Notes: generated by a model from the sequence alone, not told the origin. 9,098 nt of DNA from M55B111 sp964614065 (GCA_964614065.1 CAZTJJ010000066.1:1-9098), one strand, 5' to 3'; shown: positions 1 to 5,864, counted from the stretch's first letter. Translations and numbers: made by a program.

Positions 1-6
1 GTATCC

Positions 7-227
7 AAAAAGATAGTAAAATCTTTTTTGCAGGGCGAGCTCCCACGCTCGCCCGGAGGATCGCTAATAACATCCCGCATGAGCATGGGAGCTCATGTTG
101 CTAGATTGTGTAACGTACTCCAGCCATCTAAAAGCGACTGCGGGCTGCTTTCGTAGCGGGGTCCTTGCGCACCACGATATTTCCCTTTACATTTGCCCGG
201 TGCAAGTCCGACTGAGCGCAGGGTCCC
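7..227. other. Candidate structured RNA region: three hairpins plus a long helix
   Basis: No convincing gene is visible in 1-419, but this part is rich in secondary structure. There are three successive perfect hairpins, each with a 6-nt loop: 7-14 with 21-28 (8 bp, A/T), 33-40 with 47-54 (8 bp, GC-rich) and 78-84 with 91-97 (7 bp). Further on, 159-170 can pair with 216-227 in 12 positions, broken only by one U-U mismatch and including one G-U. That helix closes over a GC segment (195-210) loosely like the B12-box of cobalamin riboswitches, but the rest of that consensus is missing. A pair closing a TTTC loop (145-149 with 154-158) needs a G-U on the plus strand, mildly favouring plus-strand transcription. 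The function is not recognised. Confidence 0.3.
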
Positions 228-261
228 AACCTGCTGATAGACTAAAATAGAGATCTTGAGG

Positions 262-292
262 TTAGAACTTCTTGCAGAAGATAGGGTATAAT
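262..292 (+). promoter_or_regulatory. Possible promoter for the methyltransferase gene
   Basis: A perfect TATAAT hexamer sits at 287-292, about 130 bases before the methyltransferase start. The best -35 match in range (TTAGAA at 262-267, 19-bp spacer) is poor, so only the -10 element is convincing. Confidence 0.25.
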
Positions 293-301
293 ATAAGGTG
301 C

Positions 302-323
302 TACCTGCTTAAGGTATTTTTTT
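302..323 (+). terminator. Weak hairpin followed by a T tract in the methyltransferase leader
   Basis: TACCT (302-306) pairs with AGGTA (312-316) across a 5-nt loop and is followed directly by seven T residues (317-323). This looks like a minimal intrinsic terminator or attenuator between the -10 hexamer at 287 and the gene at 420. The stem has only 5 bp, so efficient termination is doubtful. Confidence 0.22.
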
Positions 324-419
324 GGTACCAACAGGGATTCTGTTGCTTGGCCGGGTAATCTTGAGAGATTTAGTTTGGTGTTTTGCTTATAGAAATCAAA
401 AAGAAATTTTGGAGGAAGT

Positions 420-929
420 ATGTCCCTCGTAGAAAAAATTAGCTTCAAAATGATGTCATTCTACCACGAAACTTTGTACAGTCTTTTTCGAGATCCCCAT
501 GCTGTTTTGAAGAAAGCCGGTCTAGAGAAAGGTCAAAAGGTACTTGAAGTTGGATGCGGACCGGGCTTTTTCACCATTCCGGCGGCCGACATCGTAGGGT
601 CTTCCGGTTCTCTTCACGTCATTGACATTAATCCATATGCCGTGGAGCATGTGCAGAAAAAAATAGATGCCAGTGGGATGGACAACATCGAGCTTAGCCA
701 ATCTGATGCATCTGACATGGGAGTAGATAGCGGTAGTTTCAATAATATATTTGTCTTTGGCCTGGCTCGGGCGAAAGGAGAAGGATTTGACGCCATTTGG
801 CCGGAGCTTCATCGGGTGTTGAAAGAGGACGGTGTGCTTGCCATTGAAGGTAGGATAAAGCCGCCAGAAAAGCTGTTCCGGCCCGAGAAGAATGAGGGGC
901 GAATTGCTAGGTTCGCTAAGACCCCCTGA
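420..929 (+). CDS. Class I SAM-dependent methyltransferase (UbiE/Methyltransf_11-like), small
   Basis: This is a 169-residue soluble protein with a Rossmann-type methyltransferase fold. Motif I is VLEVGCGPGFFT (residues 41-52), the classic S-adenosylmethionine-binding glycine-rich loop. An acidic residue that would contact the ribose follows at D69 (HVIDINP), and a motif-IV-like strand at 107-115 and the helix PELHRVLKEDG (128-138) are typical of this superfamily. The ATG start has a good GGAGG Shine-Dalgarno 5 bases upstream (411-415). The basic C-terminus (GRIARFAKTP) looks natural, so the protein appears complete although shorter than UbiE-type enzymes of about 230-250 residues. The methyl acceptor cannot be predicted. 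The gene stands alone and converges on the sirtuin gene across an 89-bp gap that contains no clear terminator. Confidence 0.85.
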   Translation: MSLVEKISFKMMSFYHETLYSLFRDPHAVLKKAGLEKGQKVLEVGCGPGFFTIPAADIVGSSGSLHVIDINPYAVEHVQKKIDASGMDNIELSQSDASDMGVDSGSFNNIFVFGLARAKGEGFDAIWPELHRVLKEDGVLAIEGRIKPPEKLFRPEKNEGRIARFAKTP

Positions 930-1018
930 TCAGGTACTCCGTAAAGCCTAGCTACATCCTATCGTTACGCTGCTGTACGCCAGGCTATCCGCCGAATAGT
1001 AGCGGGAAGTTCCCTCTC

Positions 1019-1777
1019 TCAACTAAGTTCAAGCTCTTGTCTTAGACCCGTCATTACCGTCCTGAGTTCGCCGTGATGAACGAACTCGGCTCTTGGGTCA
1101 AAAGGTGTGTTATCTAAGTTGATAATGGCGAGCCTTCCACCTGTTGCCTCGAAGTGAGGAACCAACGAAGCTACTGGGTACACCTCCAGCGAGCTTCCCA
1201 GAACGATCAATAGATCGGCCTTGGTCAATTCTTCTTCCGCCTGAGTGATATCCTCGGGAAGTTGCTCTCCGAACAGCACGACCTCTGGGCGAATCAGCTC
1301 CCCACAATCCCTGCAGTAAGGAACTTCGCCTTTCTCGAACCGTTCCAGAATATTGTAGGTAGGTACCTCTTTTCCGCAACCTTCGCACTTGCTGAACCTG
1401 AAGTTGCCATGTACCTGGAATACTTGTTCTGAGCCCGCTTCCACGTGTAGGCCGTCTATATTTTGTGTGATGACACCTGTTAAGAGCCCGCTGCTTTCCA
1501 GCTCTGCCAATACTTCGTGGGTGATGTTCGGGGATGCCTTGTCTAGCTTGGCGAAACGATTGGTCCAAAAATCGAAAAAGTCCCTGGGGTGATCGTGTAG
1601 GGCTCGGCTGGAGGCAACCTCCATTGGGTCTCGCTTTGTCCATAGACCGCCGGATCCTCGGAAGTCGGGAATTCCAGAATCTGTACTTACCCCAGCCCCC
1701 GTTAAGGCATAGGCAGATTGAGATTCCTCTAACCAGCTGGCGAGCTTTCTGATCTTCTTTTCTGCTTTTTCGGTCAT
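1019..1777 (-). CDS. NAD-dependent protein deacylase, Sir2/CobB family
   Basis: This 252-residue sirtuin of usual bacterial length removes acyl groups from lysines while consuming NAD+, giving nicotinamide and O-acyl-ADP-ribose. All catalytic motifs are present: the NAD-binding TGAGVSTDSGIPDFRG (26-41), TQNIDGLHVEAGS (104-116), the general base H123 in VHGN, a four-cysteine zinc site (C131, C134, C155, C158), and GSSLEVYP near the C-terminus. The Y-x-x-R pair that marks SIRT5/CobB-type desuccinylases is W71-x-x-R74 here, so deacetylase activity is the likelier guess. The ATG has no clear Shine-Dalgarno. It lies 207 bp downstream of nadE on the same strand. Co-transcription is possible, but the gap leaves room for its own promoter. 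Confidence 0.93.
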   Translation of the reverse strand: MTEKAEKKIRKLASWLEESQSAYALTGAGVSTDSGIPDFRGSGGLWTKRDPMEVASSRALHDHPRDFFDFWTNRFAKLDKASPNITHEVLAELESSGLLTGVITQNIDGLHVEAGSEQVFQVHGNFRFSKCEGCGKEVPTYNILERFEKGEVPYCRDCGELIRPEVVLFGEQLPEDITQAEEELTKADLLIVLGSSLEVYPVASLVPHFEATGGRLAIINLDNTPFDPRAEFVHHGELRTVMTGLRQELELS

Positions 1778-1806
1778 TTTAACAATTGTGAAGTCGAGTT
1801 TTTTCG

Positions 1807-1829
1807 GTAACTTTGTTAATGTGTAACTT
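1807..1829. promoter_or_regulatory. Repeat/dyad upstream of the sirtuin gene
   Basis: GTAACTT occurs twice (1807-1813 and 1823-1829). Between them GTTA (1815-1818) and TAAC (1824-1827) form a small dyad. This lies 30-50 bases upstream of the sirtuin start and resembles Rex-type operators only loosely. It is recorded as a possible operator, not identified as one. Confidence 0.13.
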
Positions 1830-1984
1830 GTGTGACGTGAACGATCAATAGTACCTAAATTGAGCGGCTTTCTCGCTTTTGATCGATCTCTACCAAAGAA
1901 TACAAAAACATATTCCTTCTCCAGTAATCAATTATGTGCTCTCATCGAGTGGGTGCAACCAGTTCAAGGTCAATTTTCGAACAG

Positions 1985-2964
1985 TTATTCTAATGAGGGG
2001 TATATATGGACGTTACTCCTTTTTGATTTAGATAGCTCGATCATCCTTTTCACTTTCTTAAACTCAGTAGGAGTTATCGATTGGTTGGGTAGTTCTTCTA
2101 ATTTCCAATTGTTCTCAAGGGCAAGAATAGCTTTATCTATCTTCTCGTAAGGAATCCCGATCAGCCTTTCGTCTCCTGCCCCTTTGAACATATCTGGTGA
2201 GGGCCTTTCTGTAGTGATTTGTGAAGGTAAGCCCAGGAATTTGGCCAGTTCTCGGACTTGACTCTTCAACAAACCCATAAGTGGTTCTATCTTTAAGTCG
2301 TCAATACCATCCTTTACGAACCAACCAATAAGCATTTCTGACCTGTTTGTTGCCCCGATTGGAAGTAAATTTCTCTTTGCGGCATAGTTTAGGAAGATTT
2401 TTCTCCTTATTTTCTGTTTAAGGTTAAAACTGTCTTCAATAGCTTTCACTGTCCCCCTATAGACGATTTTCATTGGTTTAGCCAAGTTTGAGTCCCCCTC
2501 CAAAGCCAAAATGTAAGGCTCCGTATTAAGAAAAGTCAGTGAAATGATCCTTGACAAGCGGATTGTTAGTCGATTGATATAAGAGGAAGAGGAAATTATT
2601 TTTGTTATCAGTGGCTGGTAGGGCCCTTGTTCACTGACTTTTTCAGTAATATCACGTCTATTGAAAATAATACCCAGGTCACTGGCTAGAATTTGTGCGT
2701 TACTAGAGTATTTTGGTTGGCTAGTTCGGTCCGGTAAATATAAAGCGTGAACCTGATTTGGTCCAACTGCTTTGACCGCTAGTGTAGCGAGTGTCGCGGA
2801 ATCAACTCCTCCACTTAAACCTAATGCAATTCCTTCCTTTTCTGTCTTCTGTAATTGTTCAGAAATGAATTCAACTATTTTGGATGATACCTTTACCGGG
2901 TTGATCTCTAATTGCGTTTTAAGATCTTCTTCAGTTAATTTCCCTACCCCAAGTGGTCCACCAT
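1985..2964 (-). CDS. nadE: NH3-dependent NAD+ synthase; reading frame lacks a normal start (probable frameshift)
   Basis: The encoded protein amidates nicotinic acid adenine dinucleotide with ammonia and ATP to give NAD+, the last step of NAD biosynthesis. The P-loop LGLSGGVDSAT lies near the N-terminus, followed by VHALYLPDR, the signature GATNRSEMLIGWFVKDGIDD, then LLKSQVRELAKFLGLP and a C-terminal KVKRMIELSKSKR. No glutaminase domain is present, so this is the ammonia-type enzyme. It carries an extra stretch of about 50 residues before the KIRRKIFLNYAA segment. The frame is open from 3010 to the TAA at 1985, but its first ATG, GTG or TTG codon is a TTG at 2557, well past the P-loop. An ATG at 2964 with an AGAGG-like ribosome site reads six codons and meets TAG in the next frame; one extra G in the G4 run (2946-2949) would join it to the nadE frame, giving about 326 residues. 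It is either a frameshifted gene, a sequencing indel, or a gene with an unusual start. Confidence 0.82.
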
Positions 2965-3010
2965 AGCCCCCTCTGTTTCGGGCCAGATAGTCATCACATT
3001 CTGCCGGGTT

Positions 3011-3232
3011 CTATTCTGTATGAGTATAACTTCCGACCTCCGCATAAGGCGGAGTACAATGACCCTTCTCAGCCAGGGCTTCGCACTCTTTACAGATCTC
3101 TCTATCTTCAGGTGGGCTATACCGGCGACCGCTAAGTTGGTCGGGAGTTTGCAACTCCTCTAGTCTACCCAGTTTTTCGAGATGTTCTCTGCAAAAGTGA
3201 TAATGATCCTCGCCTTTTAGTTTTATAAACAT
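3011..3232 (-). CDS. Small Cys/His-containing protein of unknown function
   Basis: This is a 73-residue protein that I do not recognise. An ATG exists at 3250, but the second ATG (3230-3232) is the better start: it has a near-perfect GGAGGTGA Shine-Dalgarno (3238-3245) five bases upstream, and the first ATG has none. The protein is charged and has no membrane segment. Possible metal ligands are C14-x2-H17 near the N-terminus and C47-x2-C50 with C59 further on, which would suit a small zinc-binding fold; this is inference from spacing only. Its TAG stop lies 46 bases before the putative nadE start on the same strand, so the two are probably co-transcribed. A larger protein made by reading through the TAG is discussed and rejected elsewhere. 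Confidence 0.6.
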   Translation of the reverse strand: MFIKLKGEDHYHFCREHLEKLGRLEELQTPDQLSGRRYSPPEDREICKECEALAEKGHCTPPYAEVGSYTHTE

Positions 3233-3237
3233 TCGTC

Positions 3238-3245
3238 TCACCTCC
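3238..3245 (-). promoter_or_regulatory. Shine-Dalgarno deciding the start of the small Cys/His protein
   Basis: GGAGGTGA on the minus strand lies five bases before the ATG at 3230-3232. It is inside the longer reading frame that begins at 3250, so it selects the shorter, 73-residue protein. Confidence 0.75.
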
Positions 3246-3320
3246 GTCATTTATATTTATACTGGAAGTTCAAAAAGATACAAACTTGCTGGTCAACTTA
3301 TAACCGCAAATTATTTTAGG

Positions 3321-3466
3321 AACAGGAGGCCGGCCACTGATGCTGGGCGGTAGTTACATTCTTCTGCATCTCCGTAACTGATCCTGTTAGGTCACGTCAG
3401 GACCTGTCCCGTTGGAGTTTGCCGGGTCAAGGAAAATTGGCTAGTCTTTTATAGATGGGAACCGCC
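3321..3466 (+). promoter_or_regulatory. Structured leader (possible cis-regulatory RNA) upstream of the alpha/beta hydrolase
   Basis: The 253 bases between the divergent small-protein and hydrolase genes contain several perfect helices if transcribed on the plus strand. An outer stem pairs AACAGGA (3321-3327) with TCCTGTT (3382-3388). Inside it AGTTAC (3352-3357) pairs with GTAACT (3374-3379), and the 16-nt loop of that hairpin contains GCATC (3366-3370), which can pair with GATGC (3339-3343) as an H-type pseudoknot. A following hairpin is AGGTC (3389-3393) with GACCT (3401-3405). GGCGGT (3346-3351) is also complementary to ACCGCC (3461-3466), four bases before the hydrolase AGGAGG (3470-3475). 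No known riboswitch class is matched convincingly. A GGCCGGCC palindrome lies at 3328-3335. Confidence 0.35.
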
Positions 3467-3485
3467 TGTAGGAGGAATTGGAATC

Positions 3486-4268
3486 GTGAAGTGTGAGTTG
3501 ATGAGCGAAAGCCGGCGGAATCTTTTCCGAATACCGGTTTTTACAATAATTATTGGTCTGTTACTTGCCGGTCTGGCTGTAGGAGCCTGGTTTATCCGCC
3601 CACAGGAGGTCATGGACCGTGCTTCGTCTGCTCTTCAGGGGAGTAGGACGGTAACAGTAAGCGAGGAAAAGATAAATGGAGTTAACGGATTTTTATTTAC
3701 TCCTGACGTGAAAGAGAACATGGGGCTTGTCTTTTATCCCGGAGCAAGGGTTCCGGCGCGTGCCTATGCACCTAATGCTTTGTCTATAGCCGAGGAAGGG
3801 TACGAAGTATTTATAGTTAGTATGCCTCTTAACCTTGCCGTACTGGCTTCAGGAAGTGCTGGCAAGGTCATTTCTGCTATTGATGAGGTAGACCTTTGGG
3901 TAATAGGTGGGCATTCAATGGGTGGCGCAATGGCCGCGAGATTTGTTGCAAATACTGACAGTGAGGTCGCCGGACTGCTTCTATGGGCGTCTTACCCTCC
4001 AGAAGGTGCAGAATTTGATCCAAGCTTGAGAGTTCTCAGCATAACGGGAAGCAAGGATAGGATTATCAACCGGGATAAAATATCCAGATCGAAAAACCAG
4101 CTCCCCGAGGATGCCAAGTTTGTAGAGATTGAGGGTGGAAACCATAGCCAGTTCGGCTGGTACGGCTTTCAATCCGGCGATGGTGAGGCAGAGATAATCA
4201 GGGAGCAGCAGATGGCAATAATTACCGACGAGACCGTGGAGTTTTTATCTTCCCTGGCGACGAACTGA
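3486..4268 (+). CDS. Membrane-anchored alpha/beta hydrolase
   Basis: This 260-residue protein has one N-terminal membrane segment (about residues 17-36, IPVFTIIIGLLLAGLAVGAW) preceded by basic residues, so it is probably anchored with the catalytic domain outside. The domain is a compact alpha/beta hydrolase (Abhydrolase_5-like). The nucleophile elbow is GGHSMGG with S144, the acid is D191 in GSKD, and the histidine is H220 in GGNHSQFG; YPGAR (84-88) probably forms the oxyanion hole. The substrate is unknown; esterase- or dienelactone-hydrolase-like activity is usual for the fold. The GTG at 3486 is chosen because AGGAGG lies at 3470-3475 (10-base spacing). The ATG at 3501 is an alternative that would still keep the membrane segment. 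It is a single gene preceded by the structured leader and divergent from the small Cys/His gene. Confidence 0.85.
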   Translation: MKCELMSESRRNLFRIPVFTIIIGLLLAGLAVGAWFIRPQEVMDRASSALQGSRTVTVSEEKINGVNGFLFTPDVKENMGLVFYPGARVPARAYAPNALSIAEEGYEVFIVSMPLNLAVLASGSAGKVISAIDEVDLWVIGGHSMGGAMAARFVANTDSEVAGLLLWASYPPEGAEFDPSLRVLSITGSKDRIINRDKISRSKNQLPEDAKFVEIEGGNHSQFGWYGFQSGDGEAEIIREQQMAIITDETVEFLSSLATN

Positions 4269-4314
4269 CTGAATGTAAACCAGGTTTATAAAACTTGCGG
4301 ATTTAAAGAGGAAG

Positions 4315-4352
4315 GGATTCTTGGTCTTTAGCGGCTTTATTTTGAAGAATCC
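4315..4352. repeat. Inverted repeat downstream of the hydrolase gene
   Basis: GGATTCTT (4315-4322) and AAGAATCC (4345-4352) are perfect 8-bp inverted repeats around a 22-base spacer. No T tract follows the second arm, so it is not a standard terminator. It occupies the gap between the hydrolase and the peptidoglycan-binding fragment. Confidence 0.3.
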
Positions 4353-4388
4353 TCAGAGGAAAAATTAATTCCGTTAAATCGGAAAACG

Positions 4389-4634
4389 GTGACAAGCCTG
4401 CAGGAAATGTTGAAAAAGTTAAACTACTACTCTGAGCCAATCAATGGCGATTATAACGAAGAAACTGAGAAATCATTTAAGGCTTTTTGTTTAACCGAAA
4501 ACTTCGAAGAGAAATTGCGTGATGACGGAAGAATAAAAAAAATTCATCTTTCGGCGGCAAAATATACGCCCCCGGTAATCAACAAACCTCCCGCAATAAC
4601 GTATAGAGTGATTGGCTCGCCAAGCCAGAAATGA
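4389..4634 (+). CDS. Peptidoglycan-binding (PGB_1-like) domain fragment, 3' end antisense to the EamA gene
   Basis: The frame gives 81 residues from GTG 4389. Residues 3-49 resemble a PG_binding_1 repeat: LQEMLKKLNYY, then INGDYNEETEKSFKAF, then DDGRI, matching the family pattern of a helix, a G-x-Y-x-x-x-T turn, a second helix and a D-G-x-I end. Such domains bind cell-wall peptidoglycan and are normally attached to exported hydrolases or secreted proteins, but no signal peptide or catalytic domain is present here. No Shine-Dalgarno precedes the GTG, and the frame is open further upstream to 4332 without an ATG. The domain ends almost exactly where the opposite-strand EamA gene ends (4544), and the remaining 30 residues are antisense of that gene. 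I read this as the remnant of a larger gene cut by a rearrangement, though a short expressed protein cannot be excluded. Confidence 0.5.
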   Translation: MTSLQEMLKKLNYYSEPINGDYNEETEKSFKAFCLTENFEEKLRDDGRIKKIHLSAAKYTPPVINKPPAITYRVIGSPSQK

Positions 4635-5428
4635 GCAACTACTATGGTAACTAGAGGCTGAAGGTAGATAAAGGACGAGGCCGAGGAGGCCGTGATCCAT
4701 TTTAATCCGTCGTACCACAGAAGATAAGCCAGGAATGATCCGAAAACTCCAAGATACAGGACGGAACCCCAGGAACTGAGATTCATTTCGACGACTTCAG
4801 CAGCATTACCCCATATAAGTGTTATGGGGATTAAAAATACCGTCCCCCAGACCACGCTATGAGCAGTGACTACTCGAGAGGGATATTTTTTCAGAATTTT
4901 CTTTCCAATGACCGTGTAGAACGACCAACAGATAATATTTGTCATGATGAAACCAGCGCCGATCAAATCATTTATCCGAGTGGATATATTAAGTTTTCCG
5001 TTAGTAATAACAATCCCGGCACCTATCAAACTCGCCATGATTCCGGCGATTCGTTTTGGCTCAAATTTTTCTTCCAGCAACTTTACCGATAACCCTGAAG
5101 TAAACAGAGGAATTAGGGCGATTAGGAGGGAAACATTGGTTGCAGTCGTGTATTCTAACCCTAGGAACTGAAATAGATAAAAGAAAGTGACCCCAAGAAG
5201 ACCTAAGACTACAACAGTTTTCCGGTCTTTTTTTTCAATAGAATTACCTTTCTTGCGCTCTCGATAAATAATCGGAAGAAAAAGGATCGATGAAATTAGA
5301 AAACGGATAGCTGCAAGGGATACGGGGTTAAGCGTCTGCAACGCATATTTGGCAGCTACAAAAGTCGCGCCCCAAATAATAGCAACAACCAGTAATTCTC
5401 CGTGACTGATTAATTTTCGTCCATTCAT
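4544..5428 (-). CDS. DMT-superfamily transporter, EamA domain
   Basis: This is a 294-residue integral membrane protein with about ten hydrophobic helices arranged as two EamA repeats. The first begins with ELLVVAIIWGATFVAAKYAL (residues 11-30), a sequence style typical of EamA proteins. The second repeat starts near DLIGAGFIMTNIICWSFYTV and ends with YLQPLVTIVVAHFWLGEP and a short basic C-terminus. The family exports metabolites such as amino acids or their analogues; substrate cannot be predicted. Length is normal and the protein looks intact. The ATG is preceded by a modest AAAGGG ribosome site (5433-5438). It is the only well-formed gene on this strand between 5429 and the hydrolase, and its promoter region carries a pair of direct repeats (see 5474-5526). 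Its last 91 bases overlap the PGB fragment on the opposite strand. Confidence 0.92.
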   Translation of the reverse strand: MNGRKLISHGELLVVAIIWGATFVAAKYALQTLNPVSLAAIRFLISSILFLPIIYRERKKGNSIEKKDRKTVVVLGLLGVTFFYLFQFLGLEYTTATNVSLLIALIPLFTSGLSVKLLEEKFEPKRIAGIMASLIGAGIVITNGKLNISTRINDLIGAGFIMTNIICWSFYTVIGKKILKKYPSRVVTAHSVVWGTVFLIPITLIWGNAAEVVEMNLSSWGSVLYLGVFGSFLAYLLWYDGLKWITASSASSFIYLQPLVTIVVAHFWLGEPITLYVIAGGLLITGGVYFAAER

Positions 5429-5473
5429 ATATCCCTTTCTGTTTTCGAAACAGTTAAAGTTCGGTCTAATTTG

Positions 5474-5526
5474 ACAATGGTTTTAAGATTTGATCACAAT
5501 ATTTTTTCAACAATGGTCTTAGCATT
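5474..5526. repeat. Pair of 17-bp imperfect direct repeats upstream of the EamA gene
   Basis: The copies are 5474-5490 and 5510-5526, both beginning ACAATGGT and ending ATT, identical at 14 of 17 positions, with a 36-bp period (more than three helical turns). They lie 46-98 bases upstream of the transporter ATG, where an operator would be expected. Which regulator might bind is unknown. Confidence 0.4.
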
Positions 5527-5529
5527 ATA
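5524..5529 (-). promoter_or_regulatory. Possible -10 element for the EamA gene
   Basis: The minus strand reads TATAAT here, about 95 bases before the transporter ATG and overlapping the right-hand direct repeat. No good -35 hexamer lies 16-18 bases upstream. The sequence is nearly palindromic, so a plus-strand TATAAT exists at 5526-5531 too. Confidence 0.25.
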
Positions 5530-5539
5530 ATAGTAACAG

Positions 5540-5793
5540 GGTTTGCAATGCATGGAGAAGCTGTAATCCGTGTATTTGAGACCCCATTGTGATTACCGCC
5601 AGGGAACAGACCGGAAAACAACGGATAAATACCTCGATCGGGGAGGCACTGGTTCACTACTTTGAACACAGTCCCGCAAAGGGGCCTGGGGACTATTTGT
5701 TTACCACCTACGCCGGAGTGCTGTAGACCCCCCCGGGGGCGAACTACTTTATAAGTCCACAAATCTGCGCTTGAAGGCGTCTTTGGTCATTCT
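5540..5793. other. GC-rich, hairpin-forming intergenic segment without a recognised gene
   Basis: The 436 bases between the EamA start and the reductase stop hold no convincing gene. A 98-codon minus-strand frame (5466-5762) starts with TTG, lacks a ribosome site, has a low-complexity composition and resembles nothing known, so it is not called. Two overlapping hairpins are clear: 5648-5656 with 5663-5672 (9 bp, one bulged A, loop CTACTT), and AGTCCC (5670-5675) with GGGACT (5689-5694). Their arms share 5670-5672, so they are mutually exclusive. A CCCCCGGGGG palindrome lies at 5730-5739, flanked by GTAG (5723-5726) and CTAC (5744-5747). It could be the leader of the EamA gene or the decayed end of an element. 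Confidence 0.3.
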
Positions 5794-5840
5794 CTAGAGG
5801 TCTAGTGGATCTAGGATGCTACGTAAAAAGTTTTCCCTAG
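5794..5840. repeat. Cluster of CTAG tetranucleotides downstream of the reductase gene
   Basis: CTAG occurs at 5794, 5802, 5811 and 5837, the first three with a spacing of 8-9 bases. CTAG is usually rare in bacterial DNA, so four in under 50 bases is uneven. It lies just past the 3' end of the reductase gene. Confidence 0.3.
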
Positions 5841-5864
5841 TGAAGCATTAATGAGAAAAAATAT

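Noticed and set aside
195..230. Cobalamin riboswitch
   Set aside because: Only a GGTGCAAGTCC segment fits; the conserved GCCACTG and downstream elements are missing and the next gene is a methyltransferase far away.
242..448. 68-codon minus-strand reading frame in the left intergenic region
   Set aside because: It overlaps the methyltransferase start and leader, lacks a ribosome site and resembles nothing.
945..1003. Interleaved 5-bp complementarities between the methyltransferase and sirtuin 3' ends
   Set aside because: AGCCT:AGGCT and GCTAC:GTAGC are short and expected by chance; no T tract, so not called as a terminator.
2945..3232. Read-through of the TAG at 3011-3013 joining the small Cys/His protein to NadE in one frame
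   Set aside because: The two frames are continuous apart from the TAG, but the linker has no family resemblance I can support, and an ATG with a ribosome site at 2964 explains nadE better. A faint NuoF-like pattern (DYLAR, GGY) in the linker is too short to trust.
3421..3470. ZTP (pfl) riboswitch because of the CCGCCTG segment near the ribosome site
   Set aside because: Only seven bases match; the conserved 5' half and GGGC end are not present.
5466..5762. 98-codon minus-strand reading frame
   Set aside because: TTG start, no ribosome site, odd composition, no recognisable motif; overlaps hairpin-forming sequence.
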